Shown here in pieces: positions 11,692 to 22,675 of a stretch of 64,000 nt of DNA. Positions within the stretch are counted from its first letter, which is position 1, and every line of letters begins with the position of its first letter. The notes under the pieces were generated by a model. That model had not been told where the DNA came from, made no database searches, and was given only the letters and a program-made list of their open reading frames with translations. Source of the stretch: Taudactylus pleione (Eukaryota > Chordata > Amphibia > Anura > Myobatrachidae); NCBI GenBank assembly GCA_031769625.1, contig JAUIMM010000519.1, positions 2,475,501 to 2,539,500 of the forward strand, given 5' to 3'. A program made the translations under genes and the position numbers.

Positions 11692-13238
11692 ATGAGAGCC
11701 GCCGCATTCACCAGGCGCGAGCTGCTAGTGCTCACGGAGGTGATGGACAGGCGGATCACCAGGCAGCCTCCACCCATCACAAATCAAAGAAAGCGTTCCG
11801 CATATGCGGAGGTACGTCGCCGCCTGCGCTCCTTCGGCTCACGCCGACATATCGGCCAGCTGGAGCGCAGGTGGTCGGACCTGCACCGGCGGACGCCCCG
11901 CTTGCTGGCATGCTTTCGCATGCAGATCGCGGAAAGTAAGTTTTATGGACTGTGGTTTTCATGTTTATCTTGTGTGCCCTAACTGCGTGTGCATGTTTTC
12001 ATGTCTGTCCTATTTATTCATTGTACTCATATCTGCATGGCCATGTTTTCATGTCTGTCCTATGTATTCATTGTACTCATATCTGCATGTGCATGTTTTC
12101 ATGTCTGTCCTATTTATTCATTGTACTCATATCTGCATGGCCATGTTTTCATGTCTGTCCTATTTATTCATTGTACTCATATCTGCATGGCCATGTTTTC
12201 ATGTCTGTCCTATTTATTCATTGTACTCATATCTGCATGTGCATGTTTTCATGTCTGTCCTATTTATTCATTGTACTCATATCTGCTTGGCCATGTTTTC
12301 ATGTCTGTCCTATTTATTCATTGTACTCATATCTGCATGTGCATGTTTTCATGTCTGTCCTATTTATTCATTGTACTCATATCTGCATGTGCATGTTTTC
12401 ATGTCTGTCCTATTTATTCATTGTACTCATATCTGCATGGCCATGTTTTCCTATTTGTGTTGCCTTACATTTTTTTTGTTTTTTGATTCATGTTGAAACT
12501 AACCACAATTTTCTTGACATCTTTTAGGGGCACAGCAAAGACTACAGCATCATCGGCAGACAAGACGCCGGTCACGGCCCCTCTCGCCAACCCCCAATTC
12601 CTCAATTACCCCCTCCTCCCCAGACCCTGTGGCCGAGATTTCGGGGTTACTTCCCGTCCAGCCCAATTCCCCCTCTCCTCCAACCGCCCCTCCTCCAAAT
12701 ACCCCCTCCCAGGATTCAGCCAACACCCTGCCCCTAGGTTTGGGGAATGGAGCCACCTCCGAGGAGGTCGAGGGAGTGGCTTCTCGCTCTGGCGTTTTGG
12801 CGAACGTTTTTTTTTTTTTTTGGCACCACAAACTGTTGGTATGTAATCATGTGTCGTCCCCTTTTTTGTGGGCTTTTTGTGGCCTTTTTGTTTTTTTTGG
12901 GGTTGTCTTTACCTGTTCCTGCTGATTTCACCATACACATATCACACCTGTGGGCATTTTTTTTGGGCCCTTGTATTTTTGGCCAACAACATTTTGGGGT
13001 GCTGGGTTTTATCCATGTACTGATGGTTTTTTTCACAAGCTTTTAAGTTTTGGTTTGCTTGTTTTTTGTTGTTTTTGAATGTGGCTTCATTATTGATGTA
13101 TTAATCCCCAAACTTTTGTCACTCACAGAGGAACAGAGGCGTCGGGCTGAAATCTGTCAGTGTGTGGCCCGTATGCGGGAGCAAGTCACCGGGCTGCTGC
13201 AGGGCCTTGACCATCTGGCGGTCCTCCTAAGGAATTAG
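11692..13238 (+). CDS. Short Myb/SANT-like protein of the Harbinger (3 exons)
   Basis: Predicted exons are 11692-11935, 12528-12838 and 13131-13238, about 220 residues. The donor after exon 1 is GTAAGT; the acceptor before exon 2 is CATCTTTTAG. Phases fit: 244 and 311 bases keep one frame to the TAG stop. Residues 6-68 look like a Myb/SANT-like DNA-binding domain: FTRRELLVL, then RKRSAYAEV, then QLERRWSDL with Trp61. Residues after 80 are Arg- then Pro/Ser-rich, so probably disordered. The last exon gives a charged helical segment (EQRRRAEICQ to the end) that could mediate dimerisation. The likely role, inferred from Harbinger Myb partners, is DNA binding and nuclear delivery of the transposase. 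The end of exon 2 (T-run, donor GTATGT at 12839) is the weakest junction; an earlier donor is possible. The gene converges on the transposase gene. Confidence 0.65.
11991..12440. repeat. 50-bp minisatellite in intron 1 of the first Myb-like gene
   Basis: Nine near-identical 50-base units start at 11991, 12041, 12091 and so on; each holds ATGTTTTCATGTCTGTCC and TTCATTGTACTCATATCTGC. The units differ mainly at one or two positions (CATGGC or CATGTG). Because 50 is not a multiple of 3, all three forward frames stay open, producing long artefactual frames. Confidence 0.95.
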
Positions 13239-14067
13239 TTTTTTTTTTTTTTTTTTAGAAAATTTGTTTAAAAATAAATCAGTTTTAATTAACGCTCTGT
13301 CTCATGCGTTTTTTGTAAATCAAAGATTCTTTACACTGACATAAGTAGACTCTTCAAGCAAGGATTGACAATTATTCTCACTAAAGATTGTGTGTTGTAT
13401 TTTGAAGGCAAACAGGCACAAGAAACACCTACCAGTACCAATGTCATTTTCCTTTTTTGGGGTGGGCAACATAATAGTTTACAACATTTTACAGGTTCCT
13501 ATTTGGTGTGCAAGCTGCTTAGGCCGATCTTACGAAGCCAACTGATTGTACAGGATTCCTTGGTGTGTTGGTTTGTATCCCGAAAACATATTACATTTTA
13601 GCTCAACTTGCTTCATTACTGGGTTACCCCTTAGGCAAATGTACCGTTTGTGAGCCTGGTTACACTTGCTTCTAACGTGCCCAAAAAGGAACCAAATTAC
13701 ACTGTCAAAAAATTTATTCACAACATAAAGCAAAAAACAAAGTGGTCACTCACAAACAAAACACACAGTGATAATCAGAAATACACCACATACCAAAAAC
13801 AGGAAACAAACACACAACAAATCAAGAACTGGTTGACGAAGGTCCATGCCCACATGATTCCACAAATATGGCGTTGCAATATGGGTTACATAATATATTC
13901 CACAAGTTTCCACATAAAGGTTTTTGAATGGTAGCAAGAAGTAGTCATCGTGGGAGTGCCAAAGATTATGCAAACAAACAGAAGATGGGGACAAAATTAA
14001 TTAAAAAAAAGATGAACGCAAACAAATCGTAACACATTGGGTATAAACACTGTTGTTTGGTCAATAA
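13239..14067. other. Convergent 3' region between first Myb-like gene and transposase
   Basis: Holds a T-run after the stop, AATAAA at 13273-13278 for the plus-strand gene, and TTTATT at 13713-13718, the minus-strand AATAAA for the transposase. Short frames in the rest carry no motif. Confidence 0.5.
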
Positions 14068-15255
14068 TTACCTAAAAAATCTGGCCACCACATCATCGCG
14101 TATGGCCCCCCCACATACTGACCTCCGACCAACCTCGGGGGGGCCATCCTCAGGTAAGGCATCCTCTGGCTGCATTGGGACACCACTCCTTATGGCGATG
14201 TTGTGAAATATCCCACACAGGACCACAATTTTCAAAACCATATCCGGCAAATACATGAGCTCGCCACCAGAGCGGTGGAGGCATCTGAATCGGCCTTTTA
14301 AAAGGCCGATACAGTGCTCCACCACTTGCCTGGTGGCTGTAAGTGCGGTATTAAACTCACTTTGTGGGCCTGGTGTGGGAGCCAAATAAGGAGTGAGCAG
14401 CCAGGGCATGCAAGGGTTGCCACTGTCTCCTGTGAAAAAGAATAGACAACATCAGGATCACTGTGTATCAAGCTTAACATTGTTATGTACTAAAGGTCTC
14501 CACTTACCCAGAAGCCACGCATCACCAGCTTGTAGGTTGGTTAATTTGTGCCATATCCCTGATTGCCGGATGACGAAGGAGTCATGTGCACTTCCTGGTA
14601 ATTTTGCATTCAGGGACAGGATCTGGAGGGAGGCATCACATACCACCATTACATTCAGGGAGTGATAGTGTTTACGGTTGCGAAATATGGCCTCCAGCCG
14701 TGCTGGAGGCTGAAGTGGTGTGTGAGTACCATCCACAACCCCTATGATGTGTGGGAAGCCAGCTATTTGGTAAAAATTGGCCTTGGCCACACTAAGGGCA
14801 CCCATATCCAAAGGCATTTTAATAAAATGATGGAGGTGCTTGAAAAGTGCCTCCATCACTTCCCTCAGGATCCGGGAAAAGGAGGATTGTGAGATGCCCG
14901 CCACTATTCCCACCATTGTTTGAAACGATCCTGAGGCACAGAAATGTAACACCGCCATAAATTGCGTAAGTGGTGGTATTGCTGTAGGACTGTCAATTTG
15001 CCGCTCAAGATCACTCTCTATTAATGAGAGAGTGTCTATGATGATTTTGGGAGGAAGACGGTAGCGTCTTAAAACCTCATCATCGGGCATTCCAAAAAGG
15101 GTGACAAGTGTTCGAAATATCTGGGGCCTTGCACGCCTACGATGCCTACGCCTGGGACGAGATTGAGGTTGGTCGGCTTCCGGGAGCATGGCCAGAACAA
15201 TCCGACCCAGATCAACCTGAAATGGCAAGATTTGAATGTAAGGCTTTTTAGCCAC
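14068..15255 (-). CDS. PIF/Harbinger DDE transposase (HARBI1-like, 2 exons)
   Basis: This enzyme would cut and join the element ends. Minus-strand exons are 15255-14508 and 14429-14068, joined across a 78-base intron with donor GTAAGT and acceptor TTTTTCACAG. The join restores LLGDSGNP, a hallmark of the family, and the frame runs to a stop (369 residues from the Met at 15255). DDE motifs: Asp175 in GVVDGTH, Asp251 in GDSGNP and Glu287 in VVEHCIGLLKGRF. A helix-turn-helix-like region lies around residues 95-135 (LTQFMAVLHF to SSFSRIL). The start is uncertain: CTTGCCATTTCAG just upstream of 15216 looks like a splice acceptor, so the first 13 residues may be intronic and a further 5' exon or an internal Met (MLPEAD) may be used. 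No internal stop or frameshift was seen. Domesticated HARBI1 is unlikely because the gene sits between matching ends with a TSD. Confidence 0.88.
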
Positions 15256-16398
15256 CCCAAAATAATATTAAAACAACTTAGCTTGATGATACCATCCATT
15301 GCTGCTTACATGCCGGGGTATTGTCATGATACGTCCAAACTGTAAATATTTCCAAAATTAAAAAAAATCTGTTTAGTCTGTGCATTTATGTTTGTAAATT
15401 TGGTGCAAGACAAAACATAAAATAGGCGAAACACACATTTGGCCAACGAGCAAAACGACATTGCACACAGTACGTCAAATTGGGTTCAAATGTAAGCCAA
15501 AAATGCTAAAGGGAAAACAAAAACAAATTTACAGGATAAATAAGCATTTAAAAATGCGCTAATTAGTTGGCCAATACAAGTCACTATACAAACAGATAAA
15601 AATGCGCTAATTAGTTTGCAAATACAAGTCACTATACAAACAGATAAAAATGCGCTAATTAGTTCGCAAATACAAGTCACTATACAAACAGATAAAAATG
15701 CGCTAATTAGTTCGCAAATACAAGTCACTATACAAACAGATAAAAATGCGCTAATTAGTTTGCAAATACTAGGCACTATACAAACAGATAAAAATGCGCT
15801 AATTAGTTCGCAAATACAAGTCACTATACAAACAGATAAAAATGCGCTAATTAGTTCGCAAATACAAGTCACTATACAAACAGATAAAAATGCGCTAATT
15901 AGTTCGCAAATACAAGTTAAAAAATGGACTTACCAAGAGCTAATATATAAGATTCCCGATCAACAAATAAAAACCTAACAGAGAGGAAATTAGGAAAAAA
16001 ACTCTTTAGAAAAATAGGAAAAAGAAGGAGACACAAATTGAACCAAAGTTAGACTTCCCCAAACTTACCAAATCAAGAAACGAGGCCAAAAAAAACACCA
16101 ACAAAAAAGCGTCCGGAAAATAAAAACGCAACTATAGCAAACAAAATAAACTCCCAAAAACGCCAAATCCAAAATCCGCAAACAAGAAACTCCGACCAAG
16201 GTAACCTCCAACAATCCAAAAACGCCACCTCGACTCGAGACACACCAAGCCATAAATAGTGTTTATTTTCCCGCACAAATTAAGGAGGGATCATAGGAAC
16301 GCACAATCAATGATGCGGCCGCAAAATAAGGACGCATGTATAAATACGTCACGAAACACAATTAAAATTCTGGTGTATTTCTTGTTTGGAGCTCAGAC
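15256..16398. promoter_or_regulatory. Divergent spacer between transposase and NAIF1-like gene
   Basis: The transposase gene runs left and the Myb-like gene runs right from this ~1.1 kb spacer, so it should hold both promoters, possibly shared, plus any 5' exon of the transposase. It includes the 48-bp array. No clear TATA box placement could be fixed. The role is inferred from gene order only. Confidence 0.45.
15550..15915. repeat. 48-bp tandem array in the Harbinger divergent spacer
   Basis: Nearly eight units of 48 bases begin at 15554, 15602, 15650 and so on, each with ATGCGCTAATTAGTTCGCAA and TACAAGTCACTATACAAAC. Unit length is a multiple of 3, so frames stay open on both strands (16-residue periodic peptides). 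Each unit contains CTAATTAG, a palindromic homeodomain-type core. Confidence 0.93.
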
Positions 16399-17684
16399 AT
16401 GGCTACAGACCAGGGAAACAATGGCCAACAGTCAGGCGGTAAGTATTTCATGCATTTTGTCTCAATGATTAATTTGAAACATAATATTGGGCAAGTTGGG
16501 AAGTAGAAAATTCTGCATATTTACACAAATAGGTGAGGAGGATGACATGGAAGAGGCTGCTGGGCCCAGTATTCCGGGCAAAGCTGCCAAAAAGAAAAGG
16601 CAGCCACAATTCACAAGAAAGGAGATGGAGGTTTTGATACAGAAGTGTGTGGACATCCTGCCACAGGCAGACAGGAATATGAGTACAAGCCAGAAGTGGA
16701 GAATGTGGGAAGAGGTAGCCGTTGCTGTCAATAGGGTGGGTGATTATGTCCGTCTAGCCCGGGATGTCAAACGGCGGTAAGTAAACACTTGACCCCCCTA
16801 AAAACAAACCCCATTTTAAACAAAAGGATAATGGTTCCAATTTTATCCCACAGATGGGGCGACTTCAAATATCGCCTAAAGCAAAAACTGGCGGACAGGG
16901 CTAGGCATGCAAGGGGGACAGGTGGGGGTCCCACCCCTGTGTCATTGGAGTTGAACGATTTAGAAGAGCTGGCACAGGGGTGTGTGCAGCCTGTGGAGGT
17001 GTTTGGCGTGTCCAACATGGATACGGACATGCCAGACTTTGCGGCTCCTCATGTTGTCCCAGGTAAATATTGTGATGTCACCAACTCTGAAATGTTATTG
17101 TGCCAATATGTAGATTATAATGTGAGTCTTTTCTCATTTTTCCAACAGAGACACAGGTGGATGAGCCTGCTCCAGAGGGGAGCCTTGGCCGCAGAATTTC
17201 TGCTGGCTCTGCAGGGGAGGAACCAGTACATCCGGCTGAGGACCCTGCAGAAGCCAGTCCAGGGCAATCCCCCTCGCAGGCAGTGGCCCTCCTCACAGAA
17301 CTCAATTTCAAATCGGATTTCCATACGGAGATTCTGCAGAGGATGGACGCCAGTCTGATACTGGTGGCTGAGGCCCTGGAGCAAAATGCGGCGGCCAACG
17401 TGACCATTGGTCAGGCCCTGGCGAAAAATACCAGGGCCAACATCCGCATCGCCAATGCCCTGGAGCAGCTCGTTCGCCAGCACATGGTGGAGCCGACCTC
17501 CCTTCCTGCCGGAACATCAGGATCCTCCACCTCTGGCACAACATCAGCCAATCCTCCAAATGTGCCTAGCCCTGTGCCTAGTCCAGATGCCACAACATCT
17601 GCCTCTGGACAGGACAGCCCGATGACATCCCGGACCCGGTCTGGCGCCCTCCCTCCCCCAGCCAAACGGGTGAAAAAACGGTGA
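16399..17684 (+). CDS. NAIF1-like Myb/SANT protein of the Harbinger (4 exons)
   Basis: Predicted exons are 16399-16438, 16533-16776, 16854-17062 and 17149-17684, 342 residues. The donors are GTAAGT, GTAAGT and GTAAAT; each acceptor ends in AG after a pyrimidine-rich or AT-rich tract. The phases agree at every join. The Myb/SANT-like (Myb_DNA-bind_5 type) domain spans about residues 39-110: QFTRKEMEVL, then KWRMWEEVAVAVN, then RDVKRRWGDFKYR with Trp69, Trp72 and Trp96. A basic KKKR at 33-36 and KRVKKR at the C-terminus could be nuclear signals. An acidic, Ser/Pro-rich linker is followed by a long amphipathic helix (LLTELNFKSDF to LEQLVRQHM), probably for oligomerisation. In known Harbinger systems this partner binds the ends and brings the transposase to the nucleus; the same role is inferred here. 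AATAAA follows at 17897. Confidence 0.85.
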
Positions 17685-18725
17685 CAGCAATGGCTACTTT
17701 TCCCACACTCCTTCTGTGCTTGGCTCATATTCCTTTCTAGACAAAACTTCCCTCTCCTTTCTTGTGAATTGTTTTTAATTTTGTGTTTTACGTTTCATCA
17801 AACTTTTCTGTTGGCCCAATTATTGTAACTTTGGGAATGAACCCTGCAAAAAATCTTTTTCTACAATCTGTTTTTAATTTTAGTTTTTGTTTGAGTAATA
17901 AAATTCAAAAAAAAGTCTGAAATTGTATTCTCACATTATTGTCAAAATGGGTTACATTTAATCCTGGGCCAAAAGGCAAAAACGTGCAAAAACAACATTT
18001 TACATGAGTTAACAAAAAGGGCTCTTTAAGGAACGTTTAAAAATTTACATAATGATGCAAATTCACCAGGCCCAAAGAAAAATGACAAAACAAAAAAACA
18101 TGATGACATTATTGTTACAATAGGCCCAAACCAACATATTGAGGCCAAAATAAACCCCCCAAAATGTACGCAAATTGATTGTGTAATCCTGACATTAGCA
18201 GCTATGATTTCCACCTGCGTACGCTTTGTGCTAACCCAAAAAACTGCTTTCAAAACACATACCAAACCGTTTTTCAATCCAACACTAATTGCTGTTCTGA
18301 CCACCCGCGATTAATCGCTGCAACATCGTGGAGTGCCGGGACGGAGGAGAAGGCCATCGCCAATGTGGTCGAGTAATCCAGACCCTAAGCTGTGCGAGCA
18401 TTTTGAAGGGAAAGAGGATCATCCAGTGACGTATGAGTCGGTCCGAACACATTTTACGTTCGCATCTGCTAATGTATGTACGCCCCAAAAACGCCTCGCC
18501 ACGCCTGCGTTTTTCCATCTCCACCCCCGTCAACACCCAAAAACGCCCTGTTCTGTCAATCACATTGGACATGTCACTTCCTGTACGCTATTGTACGAAC
18601 GAGTCAAAATAAGCTCGCAATCTGCCGTACGCACATGCGCAGTGTTACATCGACGCATGCGCGGTTAATCAACATCGGAACGCAACGAGCGTACTGCTGT
18701 TAACGAACGGCTCTGAATGAGGGCC
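17685..18725. other. 3' untranslated and right terminal region of the Harbinger
   Basis: AATAAA at 17897-17902 ends the Myb-like transcript. From about 18170 the sequence becomes rich in CGTACG, GCGCATGC and similar motifs, like the interiors of the Harbinger-type MITEs elsewhere in the window. The terminal repeat ends at 18725. Confidence 0.55.
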
Positions 18726-18728
18726 AGT

Positions 18729-19812
18729 GTAAGCAATCTGTTTAATGCAGCTTATCCATATGAACACTGTCTGTGACATGCACCTTTACTCTCACACTTA
18801 TTTTATTATTTTGTGCTTCCACACTTTTATGTATCTTTCTTTTGCTATCTGCGTATTCCACACTCCCGGCTGCCTGAACTCTGTTCCTCTCTATTCTTCA
18901 GTCACATCTCCCCAACTCTGATCAATTTCCTCCCATGGCTTCATACTTATTTCTTCTGTAATCTGAAACTCCTGAGGTTTAACCACATGGGGGAGGGGGG
19001 CATGTTTAACTAACAGGGTGGGTGCTTATGGACACTTATCTGCCACTGGCGATCTATTACCACTAGGGAGTGAGGAAAATGCCAGTGTGGATCTATTGCC
19101 CCTGGGGGATCTTTTAGCACTCAGAGGTGGGGGTTACAATTAATGTATAATGGGGGCCTACGGAAATAGGGCAGGAATATATTTTTTTCAATATGATCTT
19201 GAAATACATTTTTAAAAATTAATTTAAAATATAATTAAATAAAAATGTGCAATTTCCAAGCGGTTTTTTTTTTTTTTTAGGGGGGGGGGGACTATCCATT
19301 TAAGTGGTTAAACCCACCTAATAGGAATATACATCCCTCTATACTCTATATATTACATATAATAAATCACTGTTTGGTTTTATTCACACTATCAGTTCTA
19401 ATTTTTTCTTATATACTGTGCCATGATACGTGGATTTCATGTTTTGCCGCAATTGAGTGACCTTTATATGCAGGTCCTCTGCTTCATATCTTCATATATG
19501 TAAGCATTCATGTAAGCAGCACATTTGCGTATTCATACAGTTTTACATCTGGGTGTTTGAAGACTACATTCTGGTGGTGTATTCTGTCATCAGGAATACT
19601 TTGGGACTATATCAGAAGAGCCCCATTTCTAGGTGTTATTGCATTCAGAGACATTGGAAGTAAAAACTTTTTATTTGCTGTTTGTTATTGGTATCTGTGC
19701 ATTGGGGAAAAAATCCTCAAAGAGGACGACTGAAATATCCAAGGGATTGTCCTATTTTCTAATTTACTGGAACAATTCAAAGCGCACGAACGTTCAACCT
19801 TTTATACATGTA
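18729..19812. other. Intergenic stretch without a recognisable gene
   Basis: AT-rich sequence with a T/G run near 19265-19290. TTTAAGTGGTTAAACC near 19300 resembles the end of the piggyBac-like element at 60834-62026, but no partner end was seen. Confidence 0.4.
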
Positions 19813-20144
19813 AAGGCGCGTATCCACTTGCCGACAATGAATGACTGAACAATAACGATATCGTTATCTTTCAGTCGTTCATTATACTGTGTAGTGCCCA
19901 CACTGAGCAATATGTCGTTCAGTGCAGGCACCTTCCCTCATCCCCGAACATGCTCAACCTGACGATATCCTCAGCTTGACCGTCATGTTTGGGCGATGAG
20001 CTATGCCGACAATGACCAGTGGGAACGCGCATCGCTGGTCGTTGCCGCCATTTTTCTGCACGATTAATTAGCGATTGAACAATAACGTTGTCGGAATCGT
20101 TCAGACGCTCATTTTTCTCATCTAGTGGACTGGATACGCGCCTT
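19813..20144. mobile_element. Palindromic MITE
   Basis: Ends AAGGCGCGTATCCACTTG and AGTGGACTGGATACGCGCCTT are inverted with small changes. The interior has inverted AACAATAACGATATCGTT and GATTGAACAATAACG motifs. The TSD is not clear. The style resembles the MITE at 8249-8801. Confidence 0.65.
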
Positions 20145-20632
20145 GAGTTTTTTGTGAGCTGGTGACTCATTGTGATTGAATTTGCTGGCAACCCTAGCTG
20201 AGAAGATAGAATCCTCAACTTAGCGTGAAAATGACAGTAATGTACTAATACACATGAAAGAATAGTTTATTTACAGCAATAAATACAAAAAAAATTATTA
20301 TCTATATATAAAGTAAGCAAATTCAAACACCTGACTCCTCTTGTTTACTGATTCATAAATGCATTAGGAATACTCTTTCCAGCAGTAGTCTAACTGGCCA
20401 GTAAGAAATCTGAAGAGTGCAACTATTCTGACTGGAGGTGTCAGTATCACCATTACAGCAGGACTCCGGTAACAGCAAAAGATGCACCTGCTAAAATGTG
20501 TGCCTGGAGATGTGGTCTAATTAGGACTCCTCTCCAGGGGGTGTGCTGCACTTATGTCTACACCCCCTTACAGTGCTCAATTTAGGCTTGCCAGCCCCAT
20601 ACCACCTCTTCAGTCATATGTGGCCACAAGTC
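20145..20632. other. Intergenic stretch without a recognisable gene
   Basis: AT-rich and mixed sequence between two MITEs. Nothing recognised. Confidence 0.4.
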
Positions 20633-20635
20633 TAA

Positions 20636-20837
20636 GGGGTTTATGTATCAAGCAGTGAAAAGCGTGGAGAAGTGGACCAGTGGAGAAGTTACCACTAGCA
20701 ACCAATCAGCTCCTACAGTACCTATTATTTTATAGACTGAACTTGATAAATACTACTTTAACGCTCATTGGTTGCTATGGGCAACTTCTCCATTGGTCCG
20801 CTTCTCCACCCGTTTTACTGCTTGATACATAAACCCC
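20636..20837. mobile_element. Palindromic MITE, TAA target duplication
   Basis: GGGGTTTATGTATCAAGCAGT at the left is inverted at the right (ACTGCTTGATACATAAACCCC). TAA flanks both sides (20633-20635, 20838-20840). Inner arms hold GCAACCAATCAGCTCC and ATTGGTTGCTATGGGCAAC. A 3-bp TAA TSD suggests PIF/Harbinger-type mobilisation. Confidence 0.85.
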
Positions 20838-20852
20838 TAAGCTCATATTTAA

Positions 20853-21036
20853 GGGGTCTATTTACTAAGCAGTGTTAGCAGAGTGAAAAGTGATAAGAAA
20901 GTGATAAGGTGGCAGCCAATCAGCTCCCAACTGTCATCTCACAGGCTGTGTTTGAAAAATGACAGTTGGGAGCTGATTGGCTGGCACCTTATCACTTTTC
21001 ACTCTGTCTCCTAACACTGCTTAGTAAATAAATATC
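20853..21036. mobile_element. Palindromic MITE, TAA target duplication
   Basis: GGGGTCTATTTACTAAGCAGTG is inverted at the right with a decayed last few bases. TAA precedes (20850-20852) and follows (21037-21039). The inner arms AGCCAATCAGCTCCCAACTG and its complement form a long hairpin. Confidence 0.82.
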
Positions 21037-21039
21037 TAA

Positions 21040-22667
21040 AGGACGTGTTTTTGTGCAGTACGGACATATATGGACGTGTATTTTTTTACGCGCCAAAAAA
21101 TTTACTTTTAAATATTTATGAATTTTGGCCTCCAGTTATTTATTGTTATTAATCTCTAGCCTTATTTGAGCTTTTGTTTGAAGGAATATAAACTGCATAA
21201 ATTGTAATAACCATTTTGTAAACCAAAATAGCCTAGCTGCAAGCAAAATCTCTTATATTTACATAATCAGCCCATTTTATTTTAGCTTTAGGAAGCAGTT
21301 AGTCTTATGTTATAAAACTATGGACTTCTATGGCCATCTTGTCACTCTTAGCCATCCCAATGATTCAGGAGTAGATGGAATATTTTGAGTATTATCAACA
21401 TCCGTCTGAAAACTGCAGTGTGTCATTCACAACTATATTAGGAAGGCAGTATAATGCTCTAAAGACTAGCAGTTTATTTTCCACAGACAGTTTTCTCTGA
21501 GAATTCATCTCCTTTCTTCCAATTACTTTCTGTCTACTTCATATATTCATAAGTTTAAGATTGGAAAGGCCTTTAGCAAAATCCCTGCCACAGCGATGGC
21601 TACAACAGAACATGATAACCCTTTAGGCAAATGGGGGCGAAATAAGAATATTTTGTTTTATATTAAATTTCCCTTGCCTATACTGGAAAACTGTCCCTGA
21701 GCTTTTTAAAATACCATGCTCTTTCTGCTGCTCTGAGTTGGCTGCAAGTAATTTACTAGAAGGCTGTGCTTTTCCAGGTCACTCTCTGTCACTTGATGAG
21801 CTGTTCTATTTTATGCTTGTTTATGCGCGTTTTGATGTTTTTCATTTTCTTTTTTACATGTATTTTTTTCTGTGCGCTGCACATAGTACATGAATGTTGC
21901 TACATTTTCCCTCACGACCCGAAAAAAGACAACATACTGTAACAAATAAAAGTTAGCATGACATAATTAGTACAGATGTGTGACTCAGTTTTCCTGAAAT
22001 ATGAACACTCCTAAACTTAGGGGTTCTGAGTCGAATTGAGTCGCAGTTCGGAATCACTTTGGGGTTCCCAGTCGAACCGAGTCTTGGCTTGGGTCTGCTG
22101 TCAGTTCGGAACTTGGATTTAAAAACTGAATTTGGGTTTTGGATTGCATGTAAGCAGTTGATTTTAGCAGTTTTTATTGATTTTTTTATCGAATTTTAGA
22201 GATTTTGAAGGAATCTAGAACCGAACCAAAACCTGATAGTCTCAACAGGTAGCACCTCCCATTATATATATTCAGGGTGTGCAGTCTAGGACCCTTTCCT
22301 ATACACTCCATTTAGTGTGCTTCTTTGCACACCTGAAGGCTGAGACACCTTCAGCCTGGACTAGCACCTCTCCCTTATTGGTTTAAAGCATGGAGTCTGG
22401 TATTGTGAATGCACACTAGTAATAGGCACACTTTAGGTAATTATATACTGTAGTGCAACTTTGGGTTGATTTTTGGGGCGTGGGTCCCCTGGATTGCTTT
22501 GGTTAGTCTGCTTCAGGGCATCGCATTATAACACATTTTTCCTTTTTTGCACTTTTTAACACTTTTACTGTTTGTTTAAATTATATTTGTATTTTCACAT
22601 CTCTATCCTATATATGCAGCCATAGCTGCTCTTACCTATTTTACTTTACACTTCACCTTTCTGATGC
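21040..22667. other. Unique-looking AT-rich stretch; hAT-like traces near 22000
   Basis: No gene recognised. Sequence at about 22000-22260 (GAGTCGAATTGAGTCGCAG, GAACCGAGTC, CCGAACCAAAACC) resembles the termini of the hAT relics at 24291 and 47317 and may be a decayed solo copy. The rest is unassigned. Confidence 0.4.
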
Positions 22668-22675
22668 CCTGGGGT

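Larger units (their letters stand above)
11026..18725. mobile_element. Complete PIF/Harbinger transposon with three genes
   Basis: The left end GGCCCTGATTCAGACCCG is matched by the inverted right end (GGCCCTCATTCAGAGCCG read inward), 16 of 18 bases. AGT flanks both sides (11023-11025 and 18726-18728); a 3-bp TSD is the rule for PIF/Harbinger. Inside are a short Myb/SANT-like gene (+), a DDE_Tnp_4-type transposase (-) and a NAIF1-like Myb/SANT gene (+). Polyadenylation signals lie after each: AATAAA at 13273 and 17897, and its complement TTTATT at 13713 for the transposase. Long tandem arrays sit in intron 1 of the first gene and in the divergent spacer. It is about 7.7 kb, long for a Harbinger. 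The gene set looks intact, so the copy may be young; whether it moves is not known. Confidence 0.85.

Noticed and set aside
11804..12527. Long overlapping plus-strand frames (165-230 codons), Cys/His/Tyr-rich
   Set aside because: They run through the nine-copy 50-bp intronic array; a repeat whose length is not a multiple of 3 and lacks stops keeps all frames open.
14068..15255. Domesticated host HARBI1 gene
   Set aside because: The gene lies between matching terminal repeats with a 3-bp TSD and beside its Myb partner, so it is part of a transposon.
15550..15915. Regular repeats resembling a CRISPR array
   Set aside because: Units are head-to-tail with no unique spacers, inside a eukaryotic transposon.
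15486..15978. Open frames of 120-128 codons on both strands with 16-residue periodicity
   Set aside because: By-product of the 48-bp array in the Harbinger spacer; no start context, splice fit or motif.
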